Below the pieces are notes generated by a model. It saw only the letters and a program-made list of their open reading frames with translations, made no database searches and was not told where the DNA came from. 64,000 bases of DNA from Alloascoidea africana (taxonomy: Eukaryota > Ascomycota > Alloascoideomycetes > Alloascoideales > Alloascoideaceae), in assembly GCA_030581615.1 (NCBI GenBank), contig JAKTTT010000010.1, positions 186,001 to 250,000 on the forward strand. Direction: 5' to 3'. This document shows, piece by piece, positions 11,293 to 22,731 of the stretch. The position numbers were made by a program, and so were the translations under genes. Positions within the stretch are counted from its first letter, which is position 1; each line of letters opens with the position of its first letter.

Positions 11293-12049
11293 ATGCAAAC
11301 GATCAAATGTGTAGTCGTTGGAGACGGTGCTGTTGGAAAAGTGGGTATCGACCATTTAATCAAATCAAATCACGGCTCTTTTTTGATCTTTGATCTTTGA
11401 TTCCAAGATTTTTGTTTCTGACCAATTTCCCAGACATGTCTGTTGATATCGTACACCACAAACAAGTTTCCCTCAGATTATGTGCCCACTGTATTTGATA
11501 ACTACGCCGTCACAATTATGTATGTTTTGTCCATTCGTGGTCTCACACCTCTTGATCTATACACTTTTTGATTGAAAAAAAGAATCTAACTCTGCATATC
11601 ACCCAAGGATCGGCGATGAACCTTACACATTGGGACTCTTTGATACTGCAGGACAGGAAGACTATGATCGTCTCCGACCCTTGAGCTATCCCCAAACAGA
11701 CGTATTTCTTGTCTGCTTCAGTGTCATATCGCCTCCCAGTTTTGAAAACGTGAAAGAAAAATGGTTCCCCGAAGTTCATCATCATTGTCCCGGTGTTCCC
11801 TGTTTAATTGTCGGTACACAGGTCGATTTGAGAGATGATAGAACCGTCCATGAAAAATTGGCAAAGCAAAGGTTAAGGCCAATTACTCCCGAAGCTGGAG
11901 ACAGGTTAGCAAGAGAATTGGGTGCTGTAAAGTACGTTGAATGCTCAGCATTGACGCAAAAGGGATTGAAGAACGTTTTTGATGAAGCTATTGTGGCTGC
12001 TTTAGAACCGCCTGTTATTAAAAAGAGCAAAAAATGTGTCATTCTATAG
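11293..12049 (+). CDS. CDC42: Rho-family GTPase Cdc42
   Basis: Small GTPase that directs polarity and budding at the plasma membrane. Three exons: 11293-11340, 11434-11519 and 11608-12049, giving exactly 191 aa, the usual Cdc42 length. P-loop GDGAVGKTCLL, switch [12 protein letters not shown], switch [27 protein letters not shown] and ECSAL are all intact. The C-terminus KKSKKCVIL carries a polybasic stretch and a CAAX box ending in Leu, which predicts geranylgeranylation. Introns are GTGGGT/CAG and GTATGT/AAG; the second is fixed by the conserved VTIMIGDEPY. Leu19 is encoded by CTG, showing CTG reads as leucine. Confidence 0.97.
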
Positions 12050-12921
12050 ATTTTTTCCCCAAGATCTGTTTTATTTTTTATATTGTTGTTGTCGTTTCTC
12101 TTGATTACTTTTCTTTTTTTTTTGGCTCTCCCTCTCAGTTCATGTCAGACATTTAATTCCTACCTACCTAACAATGACCCATCTACTCTTACCCAAATCA
12201 TAGGATTATGTGTTGCACTGACTTTCTTCTCGACCCTTTCCTCTCTTTTTTTTTTTTGGTGCTTTTATTAGAATTAAACCTCTCAAAGGGTATTCGAGAA
12301 GGTACGCAAGAAGTAGTCTTCAAAAATACGGATTGCTTGCTTGTGGTTTTGATCTGTTGGGTTCGATATTGATAGACATTGATCACAATCCTAATACTGG
12401 TGCTGGTGCCGGTACTGATATACACCTCTTTGTCGTTAAAAAATGAGAATATGTGATTCTTTTTTTGTCTCTTTTTGTTCTCCTCAGGATTCTCCATCTA
12501 TTTTTTTCTGACTCTTTTATGTTAATATTTTTTTATGTGCTGCTATTCACCATTGTGTGCTCTAATAAATCCGAAAAAAAAAAAAACATAGGTTAAGGTA
12601 GTTTGTGATGTTCAAATATCGGAATCGTTTCACAGTCCATGTAAGAACAAAATGAATTGCATTCTATTCCAACAGTTGGCTCTAACAAAGCGCTTAAGAT
12701 TGAGATAATTGTCAGGTTCTAGAGTCTAGTCCTATTCCCATGTTAGGTTTACCTCCTCCGAAGGCACATCCGACATGGCCGGAAAAGCAAATGACGGAGA
12801 ATCAAGCGATATGACATCAGATACAGTGTAATGTAACATTTGGGACTAAAAACAAAGTCAAACTACTCTAGGGCATCTAAAACTGGATCAGTTCATATAC
12901 TATATAGAAGATGATGGCTAT
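12050..12921. other. Convergent intergenic region CDC42/SOD2
   Basis: 870 bases of 3' flanks with T- and A-runs. I see no gene, RNA or repeat of note. Confidence 0.5.
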
Positions 12922-13886
12922 CTAGGCAGAAAACCTCTTCTCTGCCTCCTTCCAATTGATAACGTTCCAGATGGCTTTGAAGTAGTCAACCTTGACGTTC
13001 TGGTATTGAAGGTAGTAAGCATGCTCCCAAGCATCAATTCCAATCAAAGGAACATAAGGACCAAGAACTGGGTCTTGGTTAAACTTGGTAATAACATCAA
13101 GCGCATCGTTTTCCTTGTTCTTCACAATCCATGCCCAGCCGGATCCCTGAATACCGGCCAACTTGGTATTTGTCAGCGCAATGAGGTTATCAAAAGATCC
13201 GTAGCTCTCGACCACTTTCTTGCCAAGAGGTGAGTCTAGAGCGGGAAGCTCGCCACCACCTTGGGAAACAGGTGCCAAATTTTTCCAGAAAAGAGAATGG
13301 TTAATGTGACCACCGCCATGGAAGTTCAAGTTGTCTTTCAAAGTCACAACTGATTTGGCATCGCCTTTTGCTTCAGCCTCTGCGAGTTGCTCAGTGGTGG
13401 TGTTGAATCCATTGACATAGGTCTGGTGGTGCTTAGTATGATGGATCTAGAATTTAACGAGCGTTAATAGATTAGTAATTATAAAAATTAATCACCACAA
13501 AAGAGCAAAGAGCAAAAGCAAGAAAAGTAAAGCTTGATGTTCAACGGGTGTCCTCTTCTCCAGAGTTCGGACTATGGAAAACCTTATTGCGGAATCTTGG
13601 GTTTGGATCGCGATACTGGAGAGGTCATTTCCCCATGAATTCAGAGCAATTGCCAGAGTTGAGGACAATATTTTAAGCCAATGCTTTTAGCCAATGAATT
13701 GGACATGTTTCAAATACTCACTTCATTGATTTGACCAGAAATGTAGGGCTCCAACGCACCGTAATCCCAATCGATATCGGGAAGAGTAACCTTGGAACGA
13801 GTAAAAGTGGTGGAGATGCTGGCAGCTGGCATGCATCGTCCTCCTCTAAGAGCAGCAGTGCGAATGGTGGTGGCTAAGAATGACAT
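12922..13886 (-). CDS. SOD2: Manganese superoxide dismutase, mitochondrial
   Basis: Dismutates superoxide in the mitochondrial matrix. Two exons: 13886-13722 and 13446-12922, 229 aa; intron GTGAGT to TAG, about 275 bases, the longest in the window. Mn ligands are visible: [12 protein letters not shown] (first His), [16 protein letters not shown] (second His) and [15 protein letters not shown] (Asp and His). The N-terminus [20 protein letters not shown] is a basic presequence lacking acids, so the matrix form is expected. It is divergent from the DPM2-like gene across a promoter with a CCGGGTAA site. Confidence 0.97.
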
Positions 13887-14018
13887 TTCAAATTGCTAAT
13901 TGAGTTCCTTTTTATCACTTCCGCTAAGATCTTGTCCGATAGAGAGAAAGGAATGGGAAGGAAATGAGGAAAAGATGGGGAAGATCCTGCACGTCATTGG
14001 TTAAAACCCACCGGATAG

Positions 14019-14026
14019 CCGGGTAA
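14019..14026. promoter_or_regulatory. CCGGGTAA (Reb1-like) site between SOD2 and the DPM2-like gene
   Basis: Complement of TTACCCGG, in a short divergent promoter. Function inferred from the yeast Reb1 consensus. Confidence 0.45.
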
Positions 14027-14150
14027 CACCGGTTTGGCACATCTCGCGGTGTCACCCGGCCTCTGGGAGTCTGGCTTTGAGGGAACACGGTGGCAGAGCC
14101 CACAGTGAAATACTCTTTTTCTGTTGATCATAGTCATCTCCAAGGAAAAC

Positions 14151-14585
14151 ATGGTACGGCACATTCACGCCCCTTGGTGGCGGGGACTGCAATCGCTTGG
14201 TGGGATCAGTAGCTAACTACAATGGACGCTAGGCTCTTGACAAACTAGTAGGGCTAGGAATGCTTGCGGTTGCAACAATTGTGTTTGTGTACTACACGAC
14301 ATGGACTTTTGTTTTGGTAAGCTCATTTCTTCTGTTACAGCTTACAAAAAGAATTGAAGTTGGCGTTTTGTCGAGTACTCCCCTCTCCTTCTTTCTAACA
14401 AGTGATTATATATGTAGCCCTTTGTTGATAAGGAAAACCCCATTCAGGCCTTCTTTCTACCACGAGAATGGGCTATTCGCATACCTGTTATTCTATTACT
14501 GATTGCCGTTGCTGGAGTGGGCACTTTTATCAGCTCTGTATTAATAAAGTCGGCACAGAAAGAAAAGGCCAAAAAGGCAAAATAA
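14151..14585 (+). CDS. DPM2: Dolichol-phosphate mannose synthase subunit 2 (DPM2-like)
   Basis: A small ER membrane protein that stabilises or regulates dolichol-phosphate-mannose synthase (and GPI-GlcNAc transferase) in organisms with the multi-subunit enzyme. Three exons are inferred: 14151-14153 (ATG only), 14233-14316 and 14418-14585, giving 84 aa, the length of human DPM2. Two hydrophobic segments flank PFVDKENPIQAFFLPREWAI, matching the PFID...YFLPR motif of the family. The tail is Lys-rich (KSAQKEKAKKAK). Intron ends are GTACGG/TAG, with GCTAAC as branch site, and GTAAGC/TAG. An in-frame stop just upstream of exon 2 supports splicing. The first exon is the least certain part. Confidence 0.82.
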
Positions 14586-14931
14586 TAGATGTGTTATAAG
14601 TATTTACGGTTTTACAAGTGTGTTCATGTTGTAGTTTCACTGAAAAATGCCATTAGAGTTATGAGGGTGCACGGGTGTTTGGAGCAATGGGACTTTTTTT
14701 GTTCCGTGCATGTCGAGCAGCATGGATTCTCTGCCATTACTCTCTCTCTTTCTTTCCTACTCCCGAGACTAAGCTCCCAGACTCTTCGGATTCATGGACC
14801 CAAGTCGTCTTGGTAGATCTGACCCCGTACATCGCAGCTGTCGAAAGTTGTAGAACTGTTTTGCATATTCCGAAGAACCGTTGGACCCCGCTATTGACAA
14901 ATCGGCTTGAGCAAGCTTGGCTGCTGATAAG

Positions 14932-17191
14932 ATGCTGTCTCACAACAAAGAACTGGGCAGCCATCAGTTGAACGTGCAACATGTTACAGAGACCAAGAAG
15001 AGATCCCTAAGCGATTTTGAATTTGGAAGACTATTAGGAGACGGTTCCTACTCCAAAGTATGTTTACATTTTTGATTGATTGATCCGAAGCAAGCCTTTT
15101 TGTTTTGTTGTTCCGCAATCCCCAGCAACTAAACTTCCACTACCACTTTAGGTGTATGCAGCAAAGCATGGGGTGAAAGGCCTGTATGCAATAAAGGTTC
15201 TCAGCAAAAGCCACTTGATGAAAGAAAAAAAAACAAAATATGTCACGATTGAGAGGAAAGCACTGTACCTGCTCAAGAGACATCGCGGGATAGTCACTCT
15301 CTATGACACTTTCCAAGACAAGAATTCCCTGTATTTTGTTCTGGGTTATGCCCCCAATGGGGAATTCCTGACTTTGATCCAAAAGTACAAATCGTTAAAT
15401 GAGGAATGTGCAAGGTATTACAGTGCTCAGGTGCTGGATACACTTCGGTATATGCATTCTCAAGGAGTTATTCATCGAGATTTGAAGCCCGAGAACATTT
15501 TGTTGGACCACGAGATGAAGATTATCATTACAGATTTTGGAACTGCTAAAATATTAGGTGAAAAACGCAAAACATCAGAATCTCAGCCTGAGAGATTGTA
15601 CTCATTTGTCGGTACGGCCGAATATGTATCTCCAGAAATTCTGCTTGACCTTCACTGTAGCACCAAATGCGATTTTTGGGCATTTGGTTGTCTTTTGTTC
15701 CAGATTATAAATGGAATCACTCCTTTCCATGCGAAAAATGATTTTCAAATGTTTGAAAAAATTGTTGATGCAAAGTTTTCTTTCCCAAGAGGGTTTCCTC
15801 CAAGTCTTCGAGATTTAATTTCAAAACTTTTGGTAACGGAACCTCAGAAACGATTGGACGTGGATCAAATTGAAAGCCATAGATTCTACAAATCAATAAA
15901 TTGGCAAGATAGAGAACAGTCTATATGGTCTTTACCCCCACCAAAGTTTCAACCTTACCAGCCTCCCCCTCCTCCTAGTTCTCGCAAAGCTAATGTGAAA
16001 TCCCAGCATTCTTATATACGTCTTTCAAAAAGTGCCAATTCTTCACCTTCAACGGAGTACACAAGTGTATTTCCGAAATCAGAAAAGCCAAACGACCCGT
16101 CAGCTTTGGGGAAGCGCTCGCCAGCGTTATCCAAGATAGAACCCTATGATGATGACAAGCCAATCAAGCGTCAGCCTGAATTAAAACCTGATACCCAAGC
16201 AGCATGTATTGCTTTATCTGGCGCTTTGAAGTCTTCCAAAAGCCCCATGTTTTTATCTAAAAAGATCAAAAGAAGACCACTATCCGCGCCTGTATTGCCC
16301 ACTGAGGCAATGAGCCGAACCATCAGAAGTAACTCTAATTACTGGACATCAGTGCTATCCAGTAAAGACGAATCGATAATAAAAGTTAGTGCTCTTCGCG
16401 TTATAATCTCATTCCAAAAGAATGTTTATACACTTTTTAAATCCAAAGATGCAAAGAGCACTAACGATTTTAGAGGCCTTGGTATCTCTCTATCCCCCAC
16501 CGATGATAAAAACTCTAGCGATTCTATTGATTCCGATTCTGACATTGTAATGGTGGAAGAGAAGGAATGCGTGCTGGTCCTGACAAACATGGGGAGAGTT
16601 TTAATAATGGGCAACGAAGAAATTCCAAAGGTGAAGTATGAAGTGGACATTTTATCTCCCGCAGTTACCATTGTAGTCTCCAAAGACTTTGATTTCACTA
16701 TATCTACTTCAAGCACCACTTTTAACTGTTGGGTACTAAAGACAGAAGAGGTCCTTAATGGGAACTTGCCGTTCTCGAAAATGGGATGGGTTCAAGCTAT
16801 AAAATTATTGAAAAAACAATTGATATCAAAACAACCCAAAAAAGAAAAGAAAGTTGAAAAAGTTCACTCACCTGTTCTGGTTGCTGGTCTTCCAGTAAAG
16901 AAGGAATCAAAACAAAAACCGCCACATCGTGCAACTGAAGCTCGTCGTTCTTCTTACTCGTCTCAATACATTTACACAAGTAATGGTCTTATTCATGTTA
17001 ATCCTCCAATTGGAAGGAACGGACTTCCAAGACTACAAGGGCAAAAGGAATTAGAAAAGTCGTCTTTTGCATCAATGAAAACTGCAAAGGAGAATGTTGC
17101 AAGTAGTGGTGGCAGCTCTGGCAACTCAGAGCCTCGTTCTTCGATGCAGAGACAAAGTTCAAGAATGATTATGCACAGCTTTAGAAGGTGA
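14932..17191 (+). CDS. PKH: PDK1/Pkh-type protein kinase with C-terminal PH domain
   Basis: AGC-family kinase that activates Ypk and Pkc kinases in sphingolipid and cell-wall signalling. Two exons: 14932-15057 and 15152-17191, 721 aa; intron GTATGT to TAG falls just after the glycine-rich loop (LLGDGSYSK). Seen: VIHRDLKPENILL, the DFG motif in ITDFGTAKIL, the T-loop SFVGTAEYVSPEIL and the APE-equivalent SPEIL. A Pro-rich, low-complexity stretch follows the kinase. A PH domain lies at about residues 470-590 (ECVLVLTNMGRVLIMG and later GWVQAIKLLKKQ), as in PDK1. I cannot say whether this is the Pkh1, Pkh2 or Pkh3 counterpart. Start chosen as the first ATG after an in-frame TGA. Confidence 0.9.
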
Positions 17192-17541
17192 TAAAGACAT
17201 AAATTGTGATAGTTGATGATTTGAACCTTTTTTATAGTTTAGCCGATACATAGTGGTTAGGCAGGCCTATGCTATATGACTAACAAAGGGGTTAAAAATA
17301 TAAATACAAAATACGTTTGTTATGCTCTGACAACACATTGAGAATCATGGATCTCGCAATCCTATTCTTCCTTAGCCAAGTTCTTCAACCAGAATCGTAA
17401 AAACTTTAATCCTGGGTTTTGTTGTTGACCAACATTCTCACTCCAGTTACCCTGTTTGATGATTTGTGTCCACACTTTTCAGCGCTTTTTTCACAACACG
17501 TTGGCTCACCCCTTGAAATTGCCATTTAATTACAGCACAAT
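17192..17541. other. PKH 3' flank and DBP5 promoter
   Basis: 350 bases, AT-rich; contains TTACCCT at 17448-17454, a one-base variant of the TTACCCGG core. Nothing else recognisable. Confidence 0.4.
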
Positions 17542-19121
17542 ATGACTGGTAAGAATGATTTCAACCCGATTCAAGCAATTGATCTTTGTGTTTACAAAAG
17601 AATTAATGATCTAAAATTCTAATACGGTTTTCAACACTCACAGAGAAATCAGAGGCTGATGCGGCTAATCTCCTGGCTCGTCTTTCTATAAACTCTGAAA
17701 AGAAATTGGAAGAGGCCAAGGCTCAAGACGCCAAAGCTGAAGAAAGTAAGACTGAAGAGAGTAAGCCTGGAGCAAGCAAAACTGAAGATGAAAAAGATGA
17801 TAAGAAGGATACAAAAGATAAAGAAGCAAAAGATGAGACCTCAAAGGAGAAGCCAGAAGAGGAAACAAATTTGATCCAGTCTACATATGAAGTGAAAGTT
17901 AAACTAGCAGATCTTCAGGCTGACCCCAACTCTCCACTGTACTCTGTCAAGAGGTTTGAAGATTTGGGACTCTCAGAAGAACTTTTAAAAGGTTTATTGG
18001 CAATGAAGTTTAGTAAACCTTCCAAAATTCAAGAAAGAGCACTGCCATTGCTGTTAAACAATCCACCAAGGAATATGATTGGACAGAGTCAGTCAGGAAC
18101 AGGAAAAACAGCAGCATTTGTTTTGAACATGCTGTCTCGAGTTGATCCAACATTGAATGAAGCACAAGCTCTTTGCTTATCACCTTCTAGAGAACTCGCA
18201 CGTCAAACGATGGATGTTGTAAAGGCAATGGGGAAGTACACAAATATTACAACAGCCTATGCAATTCCTAACTCGTTTGCTAAAAACGAGAAAATCAACG
18301 CTCAAATCATCGTTGGGACTCCTGGAACGGTAATGGATTTGACTCGAAGACGACAATTGAATACCAGCAAGCTCAAGGTGTTTGTTTTGGATGAGGCAGA
18401 TAACATGTTGGACAAACAAGGATTGGGTGACCAATGTGTTAGAGTTAAAAAGCTTTTGCCAAAAGAAATTCAGTTGGTTCTGTTCAGTGCCACTTTCCCA
18501 GATGCTGTGAGAGCGTATGCTGAACAGTTTGTGCCAGACGCCAATACTATTGAACTGAAACATGAAGAACTCAATGTTGATGGAATTAAACAACTATACA
18601 TGATTTGTAATCGGGAGAATCCTAAATTTGAGGTTCTTTGTGAGTTGTATGGCCTTTTGACAATTGGATCATCAATCATTTTTGTTCAGACGAAGAACAC
18701 AGCAAATGAAATATATCATGCAATGCGAAAAGCAGGACATGCAGTATCTATTTTGCACGGTGACTTGGAAACAGAAAGTAGAGATCAACTGATTGATGAT
18801 TTTAGGGAAGGACGATCTAAAGTCTTAATCACAACCAACGTCCTTGCACGAGGTATTGATATTGCATCAGTTTCTATGGTTGTCAATTATGATTTACCTC
18901 TGGACAGAAGTGGCAGACCTGATCCATCCACCTATTTGCATCGTATTGGTCGTACAGGTCGTTTTGGACGAGTGGGAGTTTCAATCTCGTTTGTGAATTC
19001 AGACAAAGACCTTCAACAACTCCAGTTTATTGAAAACTACTTTTCTATAAAGATGACTCCTGTCCCCGTGGATGATTGGGAAAAGGTGGAAAAAATTGTT
19101 AAGCAAGTGATTAAGAGTTAA
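17542..19121 (+). CDS. DBP5: DEAD-box RNA helicase Dbp5
   Basis: Nuclear-pore-associated RNA helicase for mRNA export and translation termination. Two exons: 17542-17548 (7 nt) and 17644-19121, 494 aa; intron GTAAGA to CAG. After a Lys/Glu-rich N-terminal extension comes the Dbp5-specific YEVKVKLADLQADPNSPLYS, then motif I (SQSGTGKTAAF), motif II DEADNMLD, motif III SAT, and motif VI HRIGRTGRFGR. The acidic/basic repeat region (about residues 20-65) is longer than in most homologues. It is upstream of and co-oriented with UBA1. Confidence 0.96.
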
Positions 19122-19441
19122 TGTGGGTGAAAATAGTAAAAATCGAATTTGCAAAATAAGTAAAATAATGCGAACTTTTTTCTTTAATTAGTAAGAATAA
19201 CAATCATCAGTAAAAGTAATGAAAATGGCAAATATAGGATTATTAATCGTGTCTTCCCATCGCAGGTTTTGAGAGAGAGTAAATGTGATCATGTTCAGCG
19301 CTCATAACTTGTTCAAGATATACTGAGCTCTTCACTGTGTGATCCTTCTGTTGTATTCTATCAGCTACCTCTCATTTCTAAACCTACCAGAATCTCACAC
19401 ATTTTTGTTGGAGTGTTTCACTTTTAAGCAGATCTTTCAAA

Positions 19442-22400
19442 ATGGCAGCTGTAAGTATTCCGATTTGCGATTTTCATTTCAGAGTCGAGCTTTGGTTCTG
19501 AACTAACTAACCCATCCTCGTTAGGAAAATGCCATGCAAATTGACAGTGCAGAAATTGATGAAGGCCTATACTCGCGTCAACTGTAAGAGTTTTCTCTTT
19601 TTCTAATCTCAAAGATCTTTGGTTGCTATTGATAAAAGTGCTAACTATTTTTCACACCTACAGTTACGTGTTGGGGAAAGAGGCCATGTTACGAATGGGC
19701 CAGTCCAATGTACTCATCATTGGATTAAGAGGACTTGGAGTTGAAATTGCAAAGAACGTGGCTCTTGCTGGAGTAAAGAGCATTTCCTTGTATGATCCAG
19801 CTCCTGTTCAACTTGTTGATTTATCAACGCAATTCTTCTTGACAGAAGAAGATATTGGGAAATCAAGAGCAGAAGTTACCGCATCAAAGTTGGCAGAACT
19901 GAATCAATATGTTCCTATTTCTATTTTATCAGCTGAACCGAGTCCTACGAATTTGTCCGACTTTCAAGTTGTTGTTGCCACTGAAACCTCTTTAGAAACT
20001 CAGTTACTAATCAACGATTTCACGCATGAGCACAACATTTCATTTATTTCAACAGAGGTTCGTGGCCTCTTTGGCAGCGTTTTTGTTGATCTGGGGTCTA
20101 AATTTACTGTAGTTGATCAAACGGGAGAGGAACCACTAACTGGAATCATCTCGGATATCGATAAAGATGGAAATGTCACTGTTTTGGATGATACCAGACA
20201 TGGACTGGAAGATGGAGACCATGTAAGGTTTACTGAGGTGGAAGGAATCGATACACTAAACAGTGGCGAACCGTTTAAGGTATCAGTAACTGGACCTTAT
20301 AGTTTTTCTATTGGAGATCTGTCGGGAAAAGGAACTTATCAAAAGGGAGGCATCTTCACACAAGTCAAGTTTCCAAAGGAGTTAAAGTTTAATTCGCTAA
20401 GAGAGGAGTTACAAAAGCCAACTTACCTGATTTCAGACTTTGCAAAATTTGATAAACCCCCTCAACTCCATTTGGGATTCCAAGCATTGCATAAGTTCAT
20501 TAAGGATAATGGTGCCTCTCCAAGACCTCATAATGAAGAAGATGCTGTGAAATTTATTCAGCTAGTTAAAGATCTGGCGACTCAAACCCCAGATATTCTA
20601 GGCGAAGATGAAGTGAATGAAAAATACCTGAAAGAGTTGTCGTATCAGGCACAAGGCGATTTACCCCCCATGACTGCATTTTATGGAGGTTTGGTGGCAC
20701 AAGAAGTTCTAAAGGCTTCCTCTGGAAAGTTTGGGCCCATCCAGCAATGGATGTATTATGACTCTCTGGAATCGTTGCCTGATGATCTAGTGCGAAATGA
20801 GGAAACTTGTTCTTTGTTAGGTACAAGATATGATGGACAAATCGCGGTTTTTGGTAAAGAGTTTCACGAAAAGTTGACAAACCTGAAGGTTTTCCTTGTT
20901 GGTTCTGGTGCAATCGGTTGTGAGATGTTGAAATCCTGGGCGCTTTTCGGATTGGGAAGTGGACCAAATGGGCAAATCGTTGTCACCGACAATGACTCTA
21001 TTGAAAAGAGTAATCTGAATAGACAATTTTTGTTCCGGCCAGCGGATGTTGGGAAGCAAAAGTCTGAAGTGGCTGGGCTAACTGTTATCAGGATGAATCC
21101 TCACTTAGCTGGAAAGATTGATCCCAAAACGGACAAAGTTGGCCCAGAAACCGAAGACATTTTTGATGAAGACTTTTGGGAAAACATTGATATAGTTGTC
21201 AATGCATTGGATAATGTAGATGCCAGAACCTACGTTGACAGGAGATGTGTGTTTTTCAAAAAACCACTACTTGAAAGTGGTACTCTAGGAACAAAGGGAA
21301 ACACTCAAGTTATAATTCCTGATCTAACTGAAAGTTATTCCTCGTCTCAAGATCCACCAGAGAAGAGCATACCGCTCTGCACTTTGCGAAGTTTCCCTAA
21401 TAAAATTGATCACACTATTGCATGGGCAAAGAGTCTATTCCTTGGTTACTTCACCGATGCGGTAAACAATGTGAATTTGTACCTATCTCAGCCAAACTTT
21501 GAAGAGGATACATTAAAGCAAAGCGGTGATCAGAAAGCTATTCTGACTACAATCAAGTCTTATCTTACAGACAACCGTCCCGTAACATTTAAAGAGTGTA
21601 TTGTTTGGGCCAGGCTGGAGTTTGAGACGAAATTCAATCATGATATTCAACAGTTACTGTACAACTTTCCAAAAGACGCAACAACTTCAACGGGGACTCC
21701 TTTCTGGTCTGGTCCTAAAAGAGCGCCTGATCCATTGAGTTTTGATATAAATGACCCCAATCATTTTGACTTTATTGTCGCTGCCGCAAATTTACGAGCT
21801 TTTAACTACGGACTAAAAGGAGATGACAGGCGAAGTGTGTTTGAGGAGGTTCTTAAAGAGGTGGAAATACCCCCATTTGCTCCCAAGTCTAATATTAAGA
21901 TCCAAGCAAATGATTCTGAACCTGATCCAGCAACCCTTCTATCTGTTGATGAATCTGAAATAAAGGTTTTGTACAAGAGTTTGCCACCTCCATCGACACT
22001 GGCAGGATTCCGTCTGGCGCCTGTCGATTTCGAGAAAGATGATGATACCAATCACCATATTGAATTCATTAATGCAGCCTCCAACTGTCGTGCTCTGAAC
22101 TATAACATTGAACCATCGGATAGACAGAAAACTAAATTCATTGCTGGGCGTATTATTCCTGCTATAGCTACTACAACAGCATTGGTTACGGGCTTGGTTG
22201 GACTCGAACTATATAAAGTTCTAGACGGAAAGACCGATGTTGAGCAGTACAAGAATGGATTTGTTAACTTGGCACTTCCATTTTTCGGATTTTCTGAGCC
22301 TATCAAATCGACACAACTAAAGTATAACTCGAAATCGTTTGATAAGATCTGGGGTCGCTTCGATATACATGGAGATATTACCTTGAAAGAGTTGATAAAG

Positions 22401-22649
22401 ACTCTGAAAAAGAAGGAGGGTTTGGATGTTAATATGCTATCGTTTGGCGTTAGCTTGCTTTACGCTTCATTCTTCGCACCCAAAAAGTTGAAAGAGAGGT
22501 TGTCTATGAAAATTACCCAGTTGATAGAATCAATTACAAAGAAGCCTCTTCCCTCCCATAACAAAAACATAATCTTGGAAATTTGTGCAGATGATGAAAA
22601 CGGTGAGGATGTTGAAGTCCCGATTATTATTGTTCATTTGAAAGATTAA
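19442..22649 (+). CDS. UBA1: Ubiquitin-activating enzyme E1
   Basis: ATP-dependent activation of ubiquitin, feeding all E2 enzymes. Three exons: 19442-19450, 19525-19583 and 19664-22649, 1017 aa (yeast 1024). Introns are GTAAGT/TAG and GTAAGA/CAG. The inactive adenylation half starts [17 protein letters not shown]; the active half has [20 protein letters not shown] and [20 protein letters not shown]. The catalytic Cys is in [20 protein letters not shown]. The ubiquitin-fold domain ends the protein ([14 protein letters not shown]). It looks complete, and converges on the STE6-like gene with only 82 bases between. Confidence 0.97.
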
Positions 22650-22731
22650 ACTAAAAGATAATAAAGAGCTCTATCCAAACTGTTTGGGGTATAAATAATT
22701 ATGTTCATTAAATAGAGCTTTTAAAATTCAA

